A DNA stretch of 64,000 nt, taken from assembly GCF_963576675.1 (NCBI RefSeq), contig NC_088917.1, positions 16,334,001-16,398,000 of the forward strand, in the 5' to 3' direction. The stretch's first letter is position 1, and the number at the start of each line of letters is the position of its first letter. This DNA is from Euphorbia lathyris (taxonomy: Eukaryota; Streptophyta; Magnoliopsida; Malpighiales; Euphorbiaceae). The translations under genes were made by a program, and so were the position numbers. This document shows, one piece after another, positions 46,901 to 57,784 of this stretch. The notes beneath the pieces are model-generated. The model saw nothing but the letters and a program-made list of their open reading frames with translations. It made no database searches and was not told where the DNA came from.

Positions 46901-47485
46901 TTTGGTGTACAACCTTCATTTTCTCACACTAAAATGTACACCTCACATTGTGTTATACAACAGGTAAAAATGACAGGTCAACGGGCCTCCTTAGTATTTT
47001 TTGCAATTACTAAAAGTGGGCCACTATGGTAAGATATTTTCAATGACCTGAACAATAATTGTGGTGGAGGCACAAGGACCCGAAAATTTCACCGGCTGCA
47101 ATAGAAATGTTTTTCCCTGTGGTATCTCAAGGCTAGGGGTGCCCTCTTTAACTTGGCACAAAGCCTTCCAGGCTTGTTGAAATGCCTACAAACATGCAAT
47201 TTAATTCACATCAGCAATGGCGAAGTCATGACACAAATTTTTTATTTTTCTAGTGTTAAAAGAAATTGAAAACAGAGTTATGGAACTGGACCGAGACTAT
47301 TAAAATGGTGCTGCATCAGCATTTAGAGCTTGACATGGCAGCATCAGAGGGGTCCCGAACCAGTTGGGTCTGGGACCCCTATAGAACCATTCATAACAAA
47401 CACTTGATTTTATACTTACATTGGAATCATCAGTTTCGCCATCTCCAACAGCTCCAAAATCAACAACATTAGGACCTTCAACCAC

Positions 47486-47892
47486 TTATAAAATAGTGCA
47501 AAAGTACAATATTGTGAGAAATACTTCCTGCAAATACAAGACGTAAAGTAGTGGGTTTGACCACTGGATTGAATGTATTGTTGAATGAGTTGACCGTATA
47601 AATTTGTTTTTCTCTTTCTTAATACGTAGCAATTTCTACTTCCTCTTTAAAATTTCTTTTTATTTGACAAGAAAACTGAGCAAAATTTTGGAGTGTATGT
47701 TGAACGAGTTGGTATTAAGCAATACGAACTCGTATCTTATTTGAGTGAGCTGTTTTATCCTGAAAACGGCCTGATTATATGACTGCTTACACTATTAAAA
47801 GATAGTCACAAACGTCTGAAAGAGAGCGAGCTCGTCACCGACTCATCCCAAATTTGTATTTTTTTTTGTTTGTGCAACAGCAAGTGCATTTC
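47486..47892. other. noncoding 5' of polygalacturonase pseudogene
   Basis: No gene. It would contain the missing leader and promoter, but I see neither. Confidence 0.4.
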
Positions 47893-48299
47893 CACTACAA
47901 AAAAAATGGATTTTAATAATGGGAGAAATAGTTATTAAAAGTCCAAATACCCTTAGTAAAAACGTTTAATAAGTGGAAAAACCACTTATGGACCTCTTAT
48001 TAAACGTTGCCTTGCTAATTATTTTCCATAACCTGAATGAATCCACTTATTAATAACTTGCAATAATGAGAAATCTACCATTATTAAAAAAGTATTTGTA
48101 ATAATTAAATATTCACTTATTAAAACTAATTATAACAAAAAAATCACTTATTAATAACTAATTATAATAAAAAAACCCTTATTAAAACATATTCAAAATA
48201 ATAATAAAAATTCACTTATTAAAACCTATTTATAATTGATAAAAATTCCTCTTAATAAAAATAATTACAATGACAAAAAAATCTCATTATTAAAATATT
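47893..48299 (+). mobile_element. CACTA-type left end with TTATTAAAA repeats
   Basis: Starts CACTACAAAAAAAATGG, followed by many copies of cttattaaaa-like words, a CACTA subterminal style. No right end was located before 49900. Confidence 0.45.
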
Positions 48300-48630
48300 G
48301 ACATTACACCCATTTGGGTTCCTAAACTAAAGCTTCAAAATCAATTAGGACATCAAACTATCAAAATCATCAATTAGATCTTTGAATTAAGTAAAAATCA
48401 ATAATTAAGTCCCTAACATATCTTAAAATCGGAAACTCCGACTATTTGATAGAGACTGTAATAATCTTTGTATCGGTTCAAAATGAGTTTGCGGAATAAT
48501 TTCTGAAACTGTTTAACCTAATTATTATCCATGGGTATTGAATATTTTTTGTTTAGAATTTGGACTCGATTAATGATTTTGATAGTTTAGAATCCTAATT
48601 GAGTTTGAGGATCTAAATGGATGTTATACC
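48300..48630. mobile_element. Mutator-like MITE (331 bp)
   Basis: Inverted ends (gacattacacccatttggg and, reversed, ggtataacatccatttagat) with a perfect 9 bp duplication TAAAATATT (48291-48299 and 48631-48639). Confidence 0.85.
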
Positions 48631-48951
48631 TAAAATATTTATAATAACTAATTTTTTTTGTTATATAATAATGAACAAATACTCAAGTTAAATCACTATT
48701 TTTTTACAATTAAATCATCACAACATAAATTAACCACAAAAAACTACCATATAATAAAGATTGAAAACAAACCATACAATATTTACAATATATATATACT
48801 TTTAATATGTTTACAAAAGTTGTCTGTAGAGTTAGTTTCATCAAGAGATAGAAACAAATTTCCTATTTACTTAACAAAATATATCCAAAAAGCCGTTTGG
48901 ATTCTAATCTCTATCTTGAACCCAAAAGATAGAGACAAATTTCCTATTCAC

Positions 48952-49049
48952 CTTAAACTAGCATCAGCATGCCATTTACTCCATAACACTGACCCTATGA
49001 ATCCATTAAAAAAAATGAACGAAGCTAGTACCATGAGGCCCAAAGCTGC
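48952..49049 (-). other. exon-like hydrophobic segment, unidentified
   Basis: The 98 nt stretch is bounded on the - strand by AG and AAG-GT. It encodes a hydrophobic run ALGLMVLASFIFFNGFIG and then KWHADASL, resembling a transmembrane exon. I do not recognise the parent gene. It lies behind the CACTA end at 47893 and could be a captured exon. Confidence 0.25.
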
Positions 49050-49899
49050 CTTAACTTCTCACTGCAAACCAGAACATATACCACCATAAGTTTCTCTTTC
49101 TCTGTCTCTCTACTGAAACAAAACCACATATCCTTACATTCACAGTCAGAGCATCAACAGAAAAAGTGAGAACTAATACATACCCTTAATTCGCTTTTGT
49201 TAATAGTATTTGACTCTTCTTCAATTCACTGATAATTTCACTTCTCTGCAATAGAAAATAACGAGTCAAACACTAATTGAAGTAAAATTTGGGCGAAAAC
49301 CCAAACATTGACACTGTTTCAAAAAGTACCTGTACAAAACCCAAAGAGTGTGAGAAGGAGGCAGATTACAGCAAGGGATTGAGCAGAATGAAGTGCAAAG
49401 CATGAGATTGGAAATGACAAGAGTGTAGGTAGCAACATATTTTTCACATGTAACACTTTGAACGGTTGTGGGCCTTTTGACCTATGCATTTGCTGAATTG
49501 GTTATAATTTCCATAAGTAACAGCCAAGCTATTACTTTAATTTATCATAATTCTTTACTGTTGAGTTCTGTTTTATCTCTTATTCTGGTGAGGCTTGTAA
49601 CAGCCAAGCTATTACTATTTACCACTTGGTATGCCTTAGTTTTCCACCAAGCTTTGATCAATCAACAAGTTTTATTGTGTAAATTAAATAAGCCTAATCT
49701 ATAATCTTCATCCTATGTAGCTCTCATCTTTACTTAGTTGTTCATGTTCAATTCCCACTTTCGGGATGGGGATTTTCAATTCCTACAAGTTTAGCTCGTG
49801 AATCTTGAGAGTTTCACAGCTCCTTCAACTTTTGCTTGAGAATATTTTTGATAGTTTGTAATTAAAAACTATGGCCGCAAATCCAATCCGTATCAAAAA
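49050..49899. other. noncoding before copia 2
   Basis: A CT-rich run near 49090 and a doubled aacagccaagctattact (49520 and 49600). No gene supported. Confidence 0.4.
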
Positions 49900-50070
49900 T
49901 GTTAGACTATGTATTTAGTTATTATTTATCTGTAATTATTCTGTTACCTATCTCTAGCCTAGAATATAGGTTCAGTTGTTGACTATAGTTGTTCACTACA
50001 GAGTGAACTGTATTCTGTATAAATACTTCAATTGATATCAATAACAAACACAGAGAATTATACTCCTTCA
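49900..50070 (+). repeat. copia 2 5' LTR (171 bp)
   Basis: Starts tgttagactatgtattt and ends tactccttca directly before the primer site. TATA-like gtataaatac lies near 50020. Confidence 0.9.
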
Positions 50071-50246
50071 TGGTATCAGAGACCCTAACCCTAACCCTCC
50101 TCTTTCCTTCTTCTCTACCGTCGCCGCCGCCGCGACACCGTCTCTAACCACACGGCCGCCGCCGCCGACTTTCATTCCGGCCATCTTTCCCCTGCCGATA
50201 CATCACCCAAATCGCAACCCGTTCCTTATTCTTCCCGTCGACAGTA

Positions 50247-52402
50247 ATGAGCACCATCACAGAAAAATCCTCCACCGGTACCCCGCCCAACACCAATTCG
50301 ACCATGAACAACACAGACTCTAACCCAAATCACCATCCGTCCCTCACCGTCTCCAATATTTCTACCTTCATCAAAATAACCCTAGACGTCGAAAAAGGGC
50401 ATTATCCTACTTGGGCAACTCTGTTCAAGCTCTATGTCACAGCATTTCAGGTCCTGGACCATATATTTCCTCCATCACCCACAGACCCTTCCGCCACCAC
50501 TCTTCAACAATCCAACCCCAATCTCTGGGCTCGTATCGATGTTGTTGTGCTTCAATGGATCTATAGCACCATCTCCCTCGACCTTCTCCATACTATTATT
50601 GAAGCTGATTCCACAGCCGCGAGGGTCTGGAATCGTCTATAGGAAATTTTTTCAGATAACAAGAATTCCCGGGCTCTCTTTCTTCAGCAAGAGTTCTCCA
50701 AAACCAAACTTAGTGACTATTCTGACATTTCAACCTACTGTCAGCATCTAAAATCCTTGTCTGATCAATTGTCAAATATGGATTGTCCGGTTACCAATGA
50801 TCAAATGGTGTTACAGCTTATATCTGGTCTGACGGAGGCTTATGATACTGTTGGTACTCAAATTAGACATGGGGATCCACTTCCATCCTTTCAGAGAGCC
50901 AGATCCATGCTAATTCTTGAAGAAACAGCCCGTGCCCGTAAGAACCCTACTCCGTCTGAACTAGTTGCATTGACCGTGTCATCTGCTGAAGCTACGGCTG
51001 CACCGTCGCACTACTCACCGCGTCCTGCGAATTATCGGGCCTCCTCCTCCTACCGCGGCGGCAGACATGGTGGTCGTTCAAATCGCGGCAGAGGCGGTCG
51101 ACACCACTACCGGTCGTCTCAGCCACCGCACTATCGACCTGTTGCCCTTCCTCCTTGGGGATATACCTACCCATGGGCACCAGCGCAACAATGGGCGACT
51201 CCTCCATGCCCTTATCCCACTTCAGGCAGGCAGCCGTCACAATCTGGTATTTTGGGACCTCATCCTCACATGCAGCAAGCACACCTTCATATGGAATCAC
51301 CATCATATGTGCCTACAGATATTGCAGAAGCTATGCACACCATGACACTTGCTCCACCTCCTGATCAATGGCACATGGACACAGGAGCTACTTCACACAT
51401 GACAGCTGACAAAGGTACACTCACTTCTTATTTCAATTCGAACCTCAATGAAAATATAATTGTTGGTAATGGTCATTGTATGCCTGTTTGTGCATCTAGT
51501 AATGCATATCTAGAGTCTAAGTGTCATCGTTTAAAGTTAACCAATGTCTTGCATGCACCTCATCTTATCAAAAATCTAATTTATGTCCGTCAATTTACTA
51601 AAGATAACCAAGTTTCTGTGGAATTTGATCCTTTGGGTTTTTCTGTGAAGGATTTACGGACGGGCAATATTATCATGAGATGTAAGAGTTCTGACGCCCT
51701 ATATCCAGTCACCTCTAGCTCCCACAATTCCGCGTCATCTTATTCTGTCTTTACTGCTTTGTCTTCCGCCGTTTGGCACAATAGATTAGGACATCCAGGG
51801 CTTCCTGTTTTTAACGCCCTGCTCAATAAAAAGTTGATTTCTTGTAATAAAGTTAAGGATCCTTCTCTTTGTTCTTCATGTATTAATGGAAAACAGGTAA
51901 AATTACCTTTTCAGTCCTCCAACAATTTTGCTTGTATGCCTTTCGATTTAATTCACACTGATATTTGGACTTCACCCGTTCTTAGCTCGGGTGGCCATCG
52001 ATTCTATGTTCTATTTTTAGATTCATACACAAATTTTCTTTGGACTTTTCCGTTAGCCCACAAATCTCAAGTCTATTCCGCCTTTCTAATTTTTAGGTCA
52101 TATGCTCGCACTCAATTTGAAAGAGAAATTAAAGTTTTTCAGTGTGACAATGGGGGTGAATTCAATAATAATTCCTTTAAACAATTTTGTCAAACAAACG
52201 GAATGCAATTTCAGTTCTCTTGTCCGTATACTTCACCTCAAAGTGGAAAATCGGAACGCACCATTCACACCATTAATAATCTGATTAGAACAGTAATGCA
52301 TCATGCCTCTGTCCCTCTTAAATTCTGGCAACATGCTCTCGAATTAGCAACATATCTTCTAAATATATATCCTCACAAAGTTCTAGGATACCAATCACCC
52401 AC
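50247..52402 (+). pseudogene. copia 2 gag, protease, integrase (5' part)
   Basis: Gag starts at ATG 50247 with the UBN2-like region. TAG at 50640-50642 interrupts it (RVWNRL, stop, EIFSDN) and the same frame continues. A Gly/Arg/His-rich tail stands where a CCHC knuckle would be expected; no knuckle is seen. Protease WHMDTGATSHM. Pre-integrase HNRLGHPG and the zinc finger C..C near CSSCINGKQ. Integrase catalytic residues are visible in LIHTDIW, CDNGGEF and GKSERT. It ends at the CACTA insertion. Confidence 0.88.
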
Positions 52403-53040
52403 CACTACAAGAAAAAGAGGTTTTAATGATAGGAAATACCATCACTAAAATTCTAATTCCACTCATTAAAGGTTTTTAATGAGCGGAATATTCCTCTTGA
52501 GGAAGCCCTTCTTACTAAAAGTATTAGTGAGCGGAATAATTCCACTCATTAATAACTTATAATGAGTGGACATTTACCCTTACTAAAAACTATATATAAT
52601 GAGTAACATATACACTCATTAAAAATATTTATAATAATATAATATACACTCATTATAAATATTTATAATGATTAAGAATCCTCTCATTGATGATATTGCT
52701 TATATGGATTTAATTTTCAATAATAAAACAATTAAAAATTTGGATTGAAGGAAGCTATGGTAGGCATCAAATAGTAATTAGTATTAAAAACTTCAGCGCA
52801 AATAAGCTAGTGTGGCTTGTAAAATATAAACCATAACAACTAGAGGGAAAAACAAAACTAAAATTAAGTTCATGAAATTCCAAGTCATCAACAACTAGAG
52901 TTATTTACATATTGCCTACTAAGTTCATCCAAGAGCTTGTAAAAAGGAAAAATTAATGGCAGACATATTTGGTACGTGTCAAGCATGGTAAAAACACTCA
53001 CATTCTCAAAGCTTTGCTCGTGCCTGGAATGTCACCGAGC

Positions 53041-53270
53041 AAATGATGAATTCTCACTTTAGCTGAACTGCTACGAGACATCAATTTTAAAATAGCTTCC
53101 ACTTGATGTGTTGCGTAAGCTGAGCCTAATCTACGTCGGGTGTCAGGCTTACACCTCTTAACCTTCTCTCGGTGCTTCGATCAGTTGATTTGCATTCCTT
53201 TGGTCACAGAGTGGCTTCGTTTCCCTGTCGGTGTTGTGGTAGTGCTTGATAAAGAGGATGCCTCTGTTTA
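53041..53270 (-). other. coding-like stretch, unidentified, inside CACTA
   Basis: On the - strand two adjoining frames stay open. One includes YHNTDRETKPLCDQRNANQL. After a frame change, the other includes RRRLGSAYATHQVEAILKL and KVRIHHLLGDIPGTSKALR. Composition suggests former coding DNA, perhaps another captured gene; I cannot name it. Confidence 0.3.
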
Positions 53271-53933
53271 TAGATGGGATCTGATATACATTAATTAAAC
53301 ATAATTAAGAAAAACTAATCAAACAATTAGAATAAATTAACTCAATTTCAATGGTAAACAATTTACTAGTCCCTAACTTTTTATTATTAACTAATGCCCG
53401 TATTAGGAAAATATATTGTAAAGTCTCCATAAAAGAGTGAGCCAAATTCAATAGTGGATGGACATAAGTGAATGTTGCAAAGAAAACATACAGCAACATC
53501 AATGATGAATTGATGATGCATAGCGAAGCAATTAAATAACGTGTCAATTTTTAGGACCTATTAGGATGCAAATTGGATATGATACAACAAATTAATATTC
53601 ACTAGGATTAGGATATGATCTAACCTACTAACTGAATATGTTGAAATAAAGGGATACTAACACTTGATACAAAGAGAACCTATTTGCAACTTCTAATCAA
53701 CATAAGAAAGATGCTACAAAACAACAACGTTAAGAGATATATTCATATAATTTTGAATTATAAGTTTAATACATATCTAGTGACTCAAGCACTCTGCCAA
53801 CTTGAATATGCAAGAGAGTAAGTCTCTGCTCTAGGTAAAGATTTGAGCGCCAAATTGATGGGCTGCGATATCGTGATCCCCTCTATCCGCATCTATTCTA
53901 CTTTACAGAAATTTTAAGGTAACTATGACTTTT

Positions 53934-54374
53934 TGATGCAGCGGAAATAAACAGACTTTCGTTCTAAACACTTGCTCGCGCACGAACAAAGCTTAAAACC
54001 GTCAACTATCGTTGAATCGCGCACGACTAACGAAAATTGGAAGAAAGAGAATAAACTCTGAAATTCTTATTAAACAATAACTGCCTTACATAAGGTGGAG
54101 GTCGAGCCTTTATATAGGCTGACAAAATAAAAAACTAATCCGAAACCTAAAAGGAAAAGGAAAACAACAAAAATAAGAAAAGTGCGCTAAAACACAAAAA
54201 GGCCGATTTGAGACCCTAAACGACCTCGGATGGCTAAAAAACACATCCACCATGGGCCGAATCCAACAAAATTAGGGTCCGAAATCGCTAAATTCCAACA
54301 ACCCGTTTTATCTTCAAAATCTCAGTTTCGGGTCCGCTTTCTCCAAATAGTTTAAGGCCCGCTCCACTTCATCA
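53934..54374 (-). mobile_element. solo LTR, copy 2 (441 bp)
   Basis: TGATG...CATCA ends with a perfect 5 bp duplication CTTTT (53929-53933 and 54375-54379). Same family as 21685-22153. It lacks an interval around the equivalent of 22005-22030. It inserted after the CACTA element had formed. Confidence 0.88.
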
Positions 54375-54592
54375 CTTTTTATACACAAAATGTGTGGTAG
54401 CAGGGGAAACAATATAATATAACTGAAAAGTTGCATAAGCGGTTATAGCAAGTGAATAGCTAAATACAGAGCCTAATTGATGCAAGTAAATTATCTTTTA
54501 TATCATAATTTAAGAATCAGTAGGAATGTATCTAAGGAGGCACCAAAAGCATTTCAAACAATTTCCAATTATACAAAAACTACATCTTCATG

Positions 54593-54664
54593 AAAAGTAA
54601 TGGCATTTACAGCACCCAAATGCTGATCATACTCCTGAGTAATCTGCCCTGTATTCATATCCCA
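54593..54664 (-). pseudogene. captured PRP17/CDC40 fragment
   Basis: Twenty-four codons on the - strand encode [20 protein letters not shown] and then AITF. This is a blade of the WD40 propeller of pre-mRNA-processing factor 17, a spliceosome second-step protein. The match is to my memory of the plant protein, where the residue before ITF is usually Thr. Flanking codons do not continue the gene, so only part of an exon was captured or survives. Confidence 0.75.
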
Positions 54665-55605
54665 CAGCACAAACACAGTTACTTTAATGGTATTTACAGC
54701 ACCCAAAAGTAATGGTATTTTACCGAGTTAACTCCGGATAACAACCAGCTATAAAGGTAGCAAAGACAGTTACTTCAATTCTAAGCCATTTGGTCCATGT
54801 ACTTTTGGCACATTTGATCAATTCTACTATATAACATTTTGTGAAATTTGGCCGATTGAAACGATTCGGTTAGCAGTACACTATGCACTATAACACAATT
54901 AGGAGGCATGGCTTTCTTTAAGCGCATAAATAATAAAGGAACTATCTGTCAATGGTCCAATTTTGAACCAAAAATGTCAAATTTTCGAGAAGACAAGGGG
55001 TGAAAATACATATGCACCAATATTAAGAAGCTAACCAATTAATGCACTCCATCATCATGCACTTAGACTACCATAATAATTCAAAAAATTGATCAGAAAT
55101 CCAAGATGAAGAAGGACAAACCATTTCCTATGGCACAAGCATCCCAGCCAACTCCTCTAACTTTTTTAACATCACACTGTAAAGTTTATAGGCGAAATGA
55201 AATGAGTTAATACTACACTAATGTTAGAAAGCAACATCATTGTACGACAAGAATAGGAGCCAGAAATTCTATCTGATCAAAAGAAAAAATATAAGAACTT
55301 AATTTGTATGCAAAAATATACCTGCAAGGTGGCAGTAACATTATATTTTGGAAGCTTCATGTTAATGAAAGATCATAATATAAATTCTTTGTACAAAAAC
55401 AATAAAGCTTCCTACATAATGTACCCACAACTCACAAGATATCTCTCAAAAACAGCTCTCCAGAGTGCTCTGTCAGGCCACCAATAGTGACCGAATATCA
55501 GCTTAGACAGGCAGGCAGCAGAATCAATTAGAATGAAAATTGTCAATATGAAATAGAAAAGTAGATGTAGAGTGAAGATAAAACCTCTGTATGTCCTCAA
55601 CTATA

Positions 55606-55704
55606 TATAGGGATAGGCCCATGGTTTCTCTTGTAGAAAAAATCAATTGGCGTCACATATGAGGTAACCAAGTCTAAACGTAGTGGTTCAACATTAAAAG
55701 GTTC
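55606..55704 (-). pseudogene. captured sulfite oxidase exon 2
   Basis: Preceded by a good acceptor (tcgtgcag), it encodes EPFNVEPLRLDLVTSYVTPI then DFFYKRNHGPIPI, the N-terminal part of the molybdenum-cofactor domain of plant sulfite oxidase (peroxisomal, oxidising sulfite to sulfate). A 4-base TA expansion (tatatata for tata) right after GPIPI shifts the frame; beyond it VEDIQRFY is still readable. The rest of the enzyme is missing. Confidence 0.88.
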
Positions 55705-56060
55705 CTGCACGAGACTCAAAGAAAAAAGTATATCAATCGGTAATACAGGAAGCTCGATAACTGAAAAGTTGCAGTTTTCACTGATAATCAAAGCAATGCA
55801 TGGAAACTGCAGAGAAAGTAAAATAAAATAGATAGTCACTTCAATTGCCAACAAAAAGTTTTCTTCACCATCCAAGTGAAAGAATAATCAAGGAAACTCG
55901 GGGGAAAAGAATCAGTGAATTAACAAACACCTTCAAACATTATCCAAGTATCATAAGGAATCATCATACCGAAAAGAAAAAGAAAGAGGCGTTGGCATAT
56001 AAGTGAATAATCATAAGGAATCATTAATAGAAATATAGGTAATTAGGAAAAGAAGCAGGC

Positions 56061-56135
56061 CTTGGCATTTATTTTGAGGGAAGGATGCTGCAGTGGTTCC
56101 CGGGCATAATCCGATGGCCCATGAATTCCTGACAT
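56061..56135 (-). pseudogene. captured sulfite oxidase exon 1
   Basis: ATG at 56135 begins MSGIHGPSDYAREPLQHPSL and the exon ends with KINAK. This joins naturally to EPFNVEP of the next exon. The donor reads AAG-GC instead of AAG-GT. The intron of about 356 bp is retained, showing DNA-level capture rather than retroposition. Confidence 0.88.
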
Positions 56136-57216
56136 TCTGAAAGGAGGATTCTGTAGAGTATGCAGAGGTGGGAGTAAAAGAAAAAGGAAGAAAGTGAAAG
56201 AGTTACAACACATAAAAGAAAAGAAAAGAAGCAAAATCACAGAGAATGAACTCCAAAAAATCAACACTTCCCAACGAAACTTAGACAACGAAGGACGAGA
56301 GACCCAAACCAAAAAGGCAAATCATGAAACAGAAGGAATCCAACTTCCACAATAACCCAGAGAAGATAAAACTTGTGGCATGCTTTTTAACAATAGAATA
56401 ACATGTCAATTGTCTATCTAGAGAATTAGTTGAGAGCAGAGCAAGTGAAACACAAAAAACATGAATCAAATCAACCATGAATTTAACAATGAGCGTGTTG
56501 TCCTTTAAATAGAAAATACAAAAATCATGAACTTAATGATGAAACACAATAACACAGTAGTAAGAGTTAACATTTAAGCAAAGAAAAGTCTCAAAGCATG
56601 TACCCATTTTTGCTATTTACCAATTATAAGTCAAATATACCTTGAATTTTCTTAAGAAAAGTCTAACCAACAGAATTAATAATTATTCTTAGATTTTCTG
56701 GCTTACACAGCTTACTAGTCTCAATTGAATGAGGGTATTCCCCACCAAACAGGGTAAAGCCCGGTTTCGATACAGAGATAGAGGCCAAGAAAGACGGGGT
56801 TCATCATTATAAATTTAGTTTAGCAGGTCCAGGGTAAGAAAGAGCATTCCATCATTTTAAAGTTTAATCATCTCTTAATTGCAAACATTGAGTTGTCCAC
56901 AATAATCAAACCAAAATTACAATCATCAACAGAAATTCAACTGAAATTCAATTCAATAGAAATTACAATCATCAGCAACACAATACATCAGACGCCTCTT
57001 CCAAAGGAACCCTAACCAAGTAGATCTTGGTTAGACCAAGATTGGAAAAACAATAGCACAAATATGGATGAACAGAGATCGTGAACTCAGAAATCACAAC
57101 GGAAGTTATAAAAATCGTAAACTGACAAATCACAACAGAAGTTATAGAGCTATAAATAAATTAGTGGAGAGAGAGACTAACAGACGGACGATGGCTGGTG
57201 GCCGACGTTGGACGAA

Positions 57217-57289
57217 GGGATGGAAATTACTCGAACCCGCAACTTACGCCTTGACAAAGCGCTGCCCTTACCGATTGAACTACAATCCC
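57217..57289 (-). pseudogene. plastid-type tRNA-Asp(GUC) relic
   Basis: The - strand sequence starts GGGATTGTAGTTCAATCGGT and has the anticodon loop around TTTGTCAAGG and the T loop GCGGGTTCGAGT, close to chloroplast trnD-GUC. The acceptor ends still pair at most positions (GGGATTG with CCATCCC), but the T stem is destroyed. It is not a functional tRNA. A tRNA-Asp-derived SINE head is the alternative. Confidence 0.65.
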
Positions 57290-57784
57290 AGGGAATGAGA
57301 GAGGTCGACCAGTTCTAAGCTTGATTGAACTCGGCATAGTGAGTTAGGGTTCATAATAGAGAAAGATAATGGGTTTCTGAGTTAGAGTACTGAAAGGGAA
57401 CGATGGGATTAAGGGTTGTTGTTCATTTTAGTTTAATCGATGGGATTAGGAGTGTTTGTACTGTTAAAATTTTGGTTTGAATTTTTGGGGGCAATCCCAA
57501 ATTTTTGGGGGGAACGTATATTTTTTTTTTTTGGTAGTTTGGGAATTACAAGAAAATTGGGGGGAATGTATATGAGCCAAAGCCAAAATAAGATGACCGA
57601 ATTTTTTAGGGGGTTAGAATTAATGAGTGGAATTTTAACAAAATTTAAGAAAACAATTATTTTAGTAAGTAATAATAGAATTGCACAATGAACACTCATT
57701 AAATGTATTAATTATATACTTTTAATGAGCGGTTTTTTAACACTCATTAAATTTTAGTCATTAAAACCTCTTTTTCTTGTAGTG

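Larger units (their letters stand above)
45891..47485 (-). pseudogene. polygalacturonase (GH28) pseudogene
   Basis: Four pieces on the - strand. Exon 1 ends at a GT donor after VDFGAVGDGETDDSN (about 47405-47485). Exon 2 is 47048-47185 (46 codons, AFQQAWKALCQ to ASTTIIVQ). Exon 3 is 46267-46431 (VLGKIVAPASRDDWKEC ... GSGTIDGQG.VWW). A terminal exon encodes FNNIIMEDINI and QNVHGSSHSVQPIVPCL (about 45897-46050). Introns have AG/GT borders. The middle exons carrying the catalytic motifs NTD, DD, GHG and RIK are gone: only about 120 bp separate exon 3 from the C-terminal piece. It cannot encode an active pectinase. No secretion leader is seen before exon 1. Confidence 0.85.
52403..57784 (+). mobile_element. 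CACTA transposon carrying host gene fragments (5382 bp)
   Basis: Terminal inverted repeats CACTACAAGAAAAAGAGG / CCTCTTTTTCTTGTAGTG with a 3 bp target duplication CAC (52400-52402 and 57785-57787) are diagnostic of the CACTA superfamily. Subterminal ttaatgag/ctcattaa words are repeated at both ends. No transposase (TNP-like) frame is visible, so it is non-autonomous. The interior holds a PRP17 fragment, sulfite oxidase exons, a plastid-type tRNA-Asp relic and a later solo LTR. Confidence 0.93.

Noticed and set aside
46741..47257. A complete small CACTA element from CACTACAAG at 46741 to tctagtg at 47257
   Set aside because: It would enclose polygalacturonase exon 2, which is in its proper place with good splice sites, and the two ends do not match beyond TAGTG.
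54593..54664. A functional PRP17 gene
   Set aside because: Only 24 codons match and both sides lose similarity at once; it is a fragment inside a transposon.
57068..57298. A small protein gene on the + strand near 57.1 kb
   Set aside because: Its 3' half is the reverse complement of the tRNA-Asp relic; the frame is incidental.
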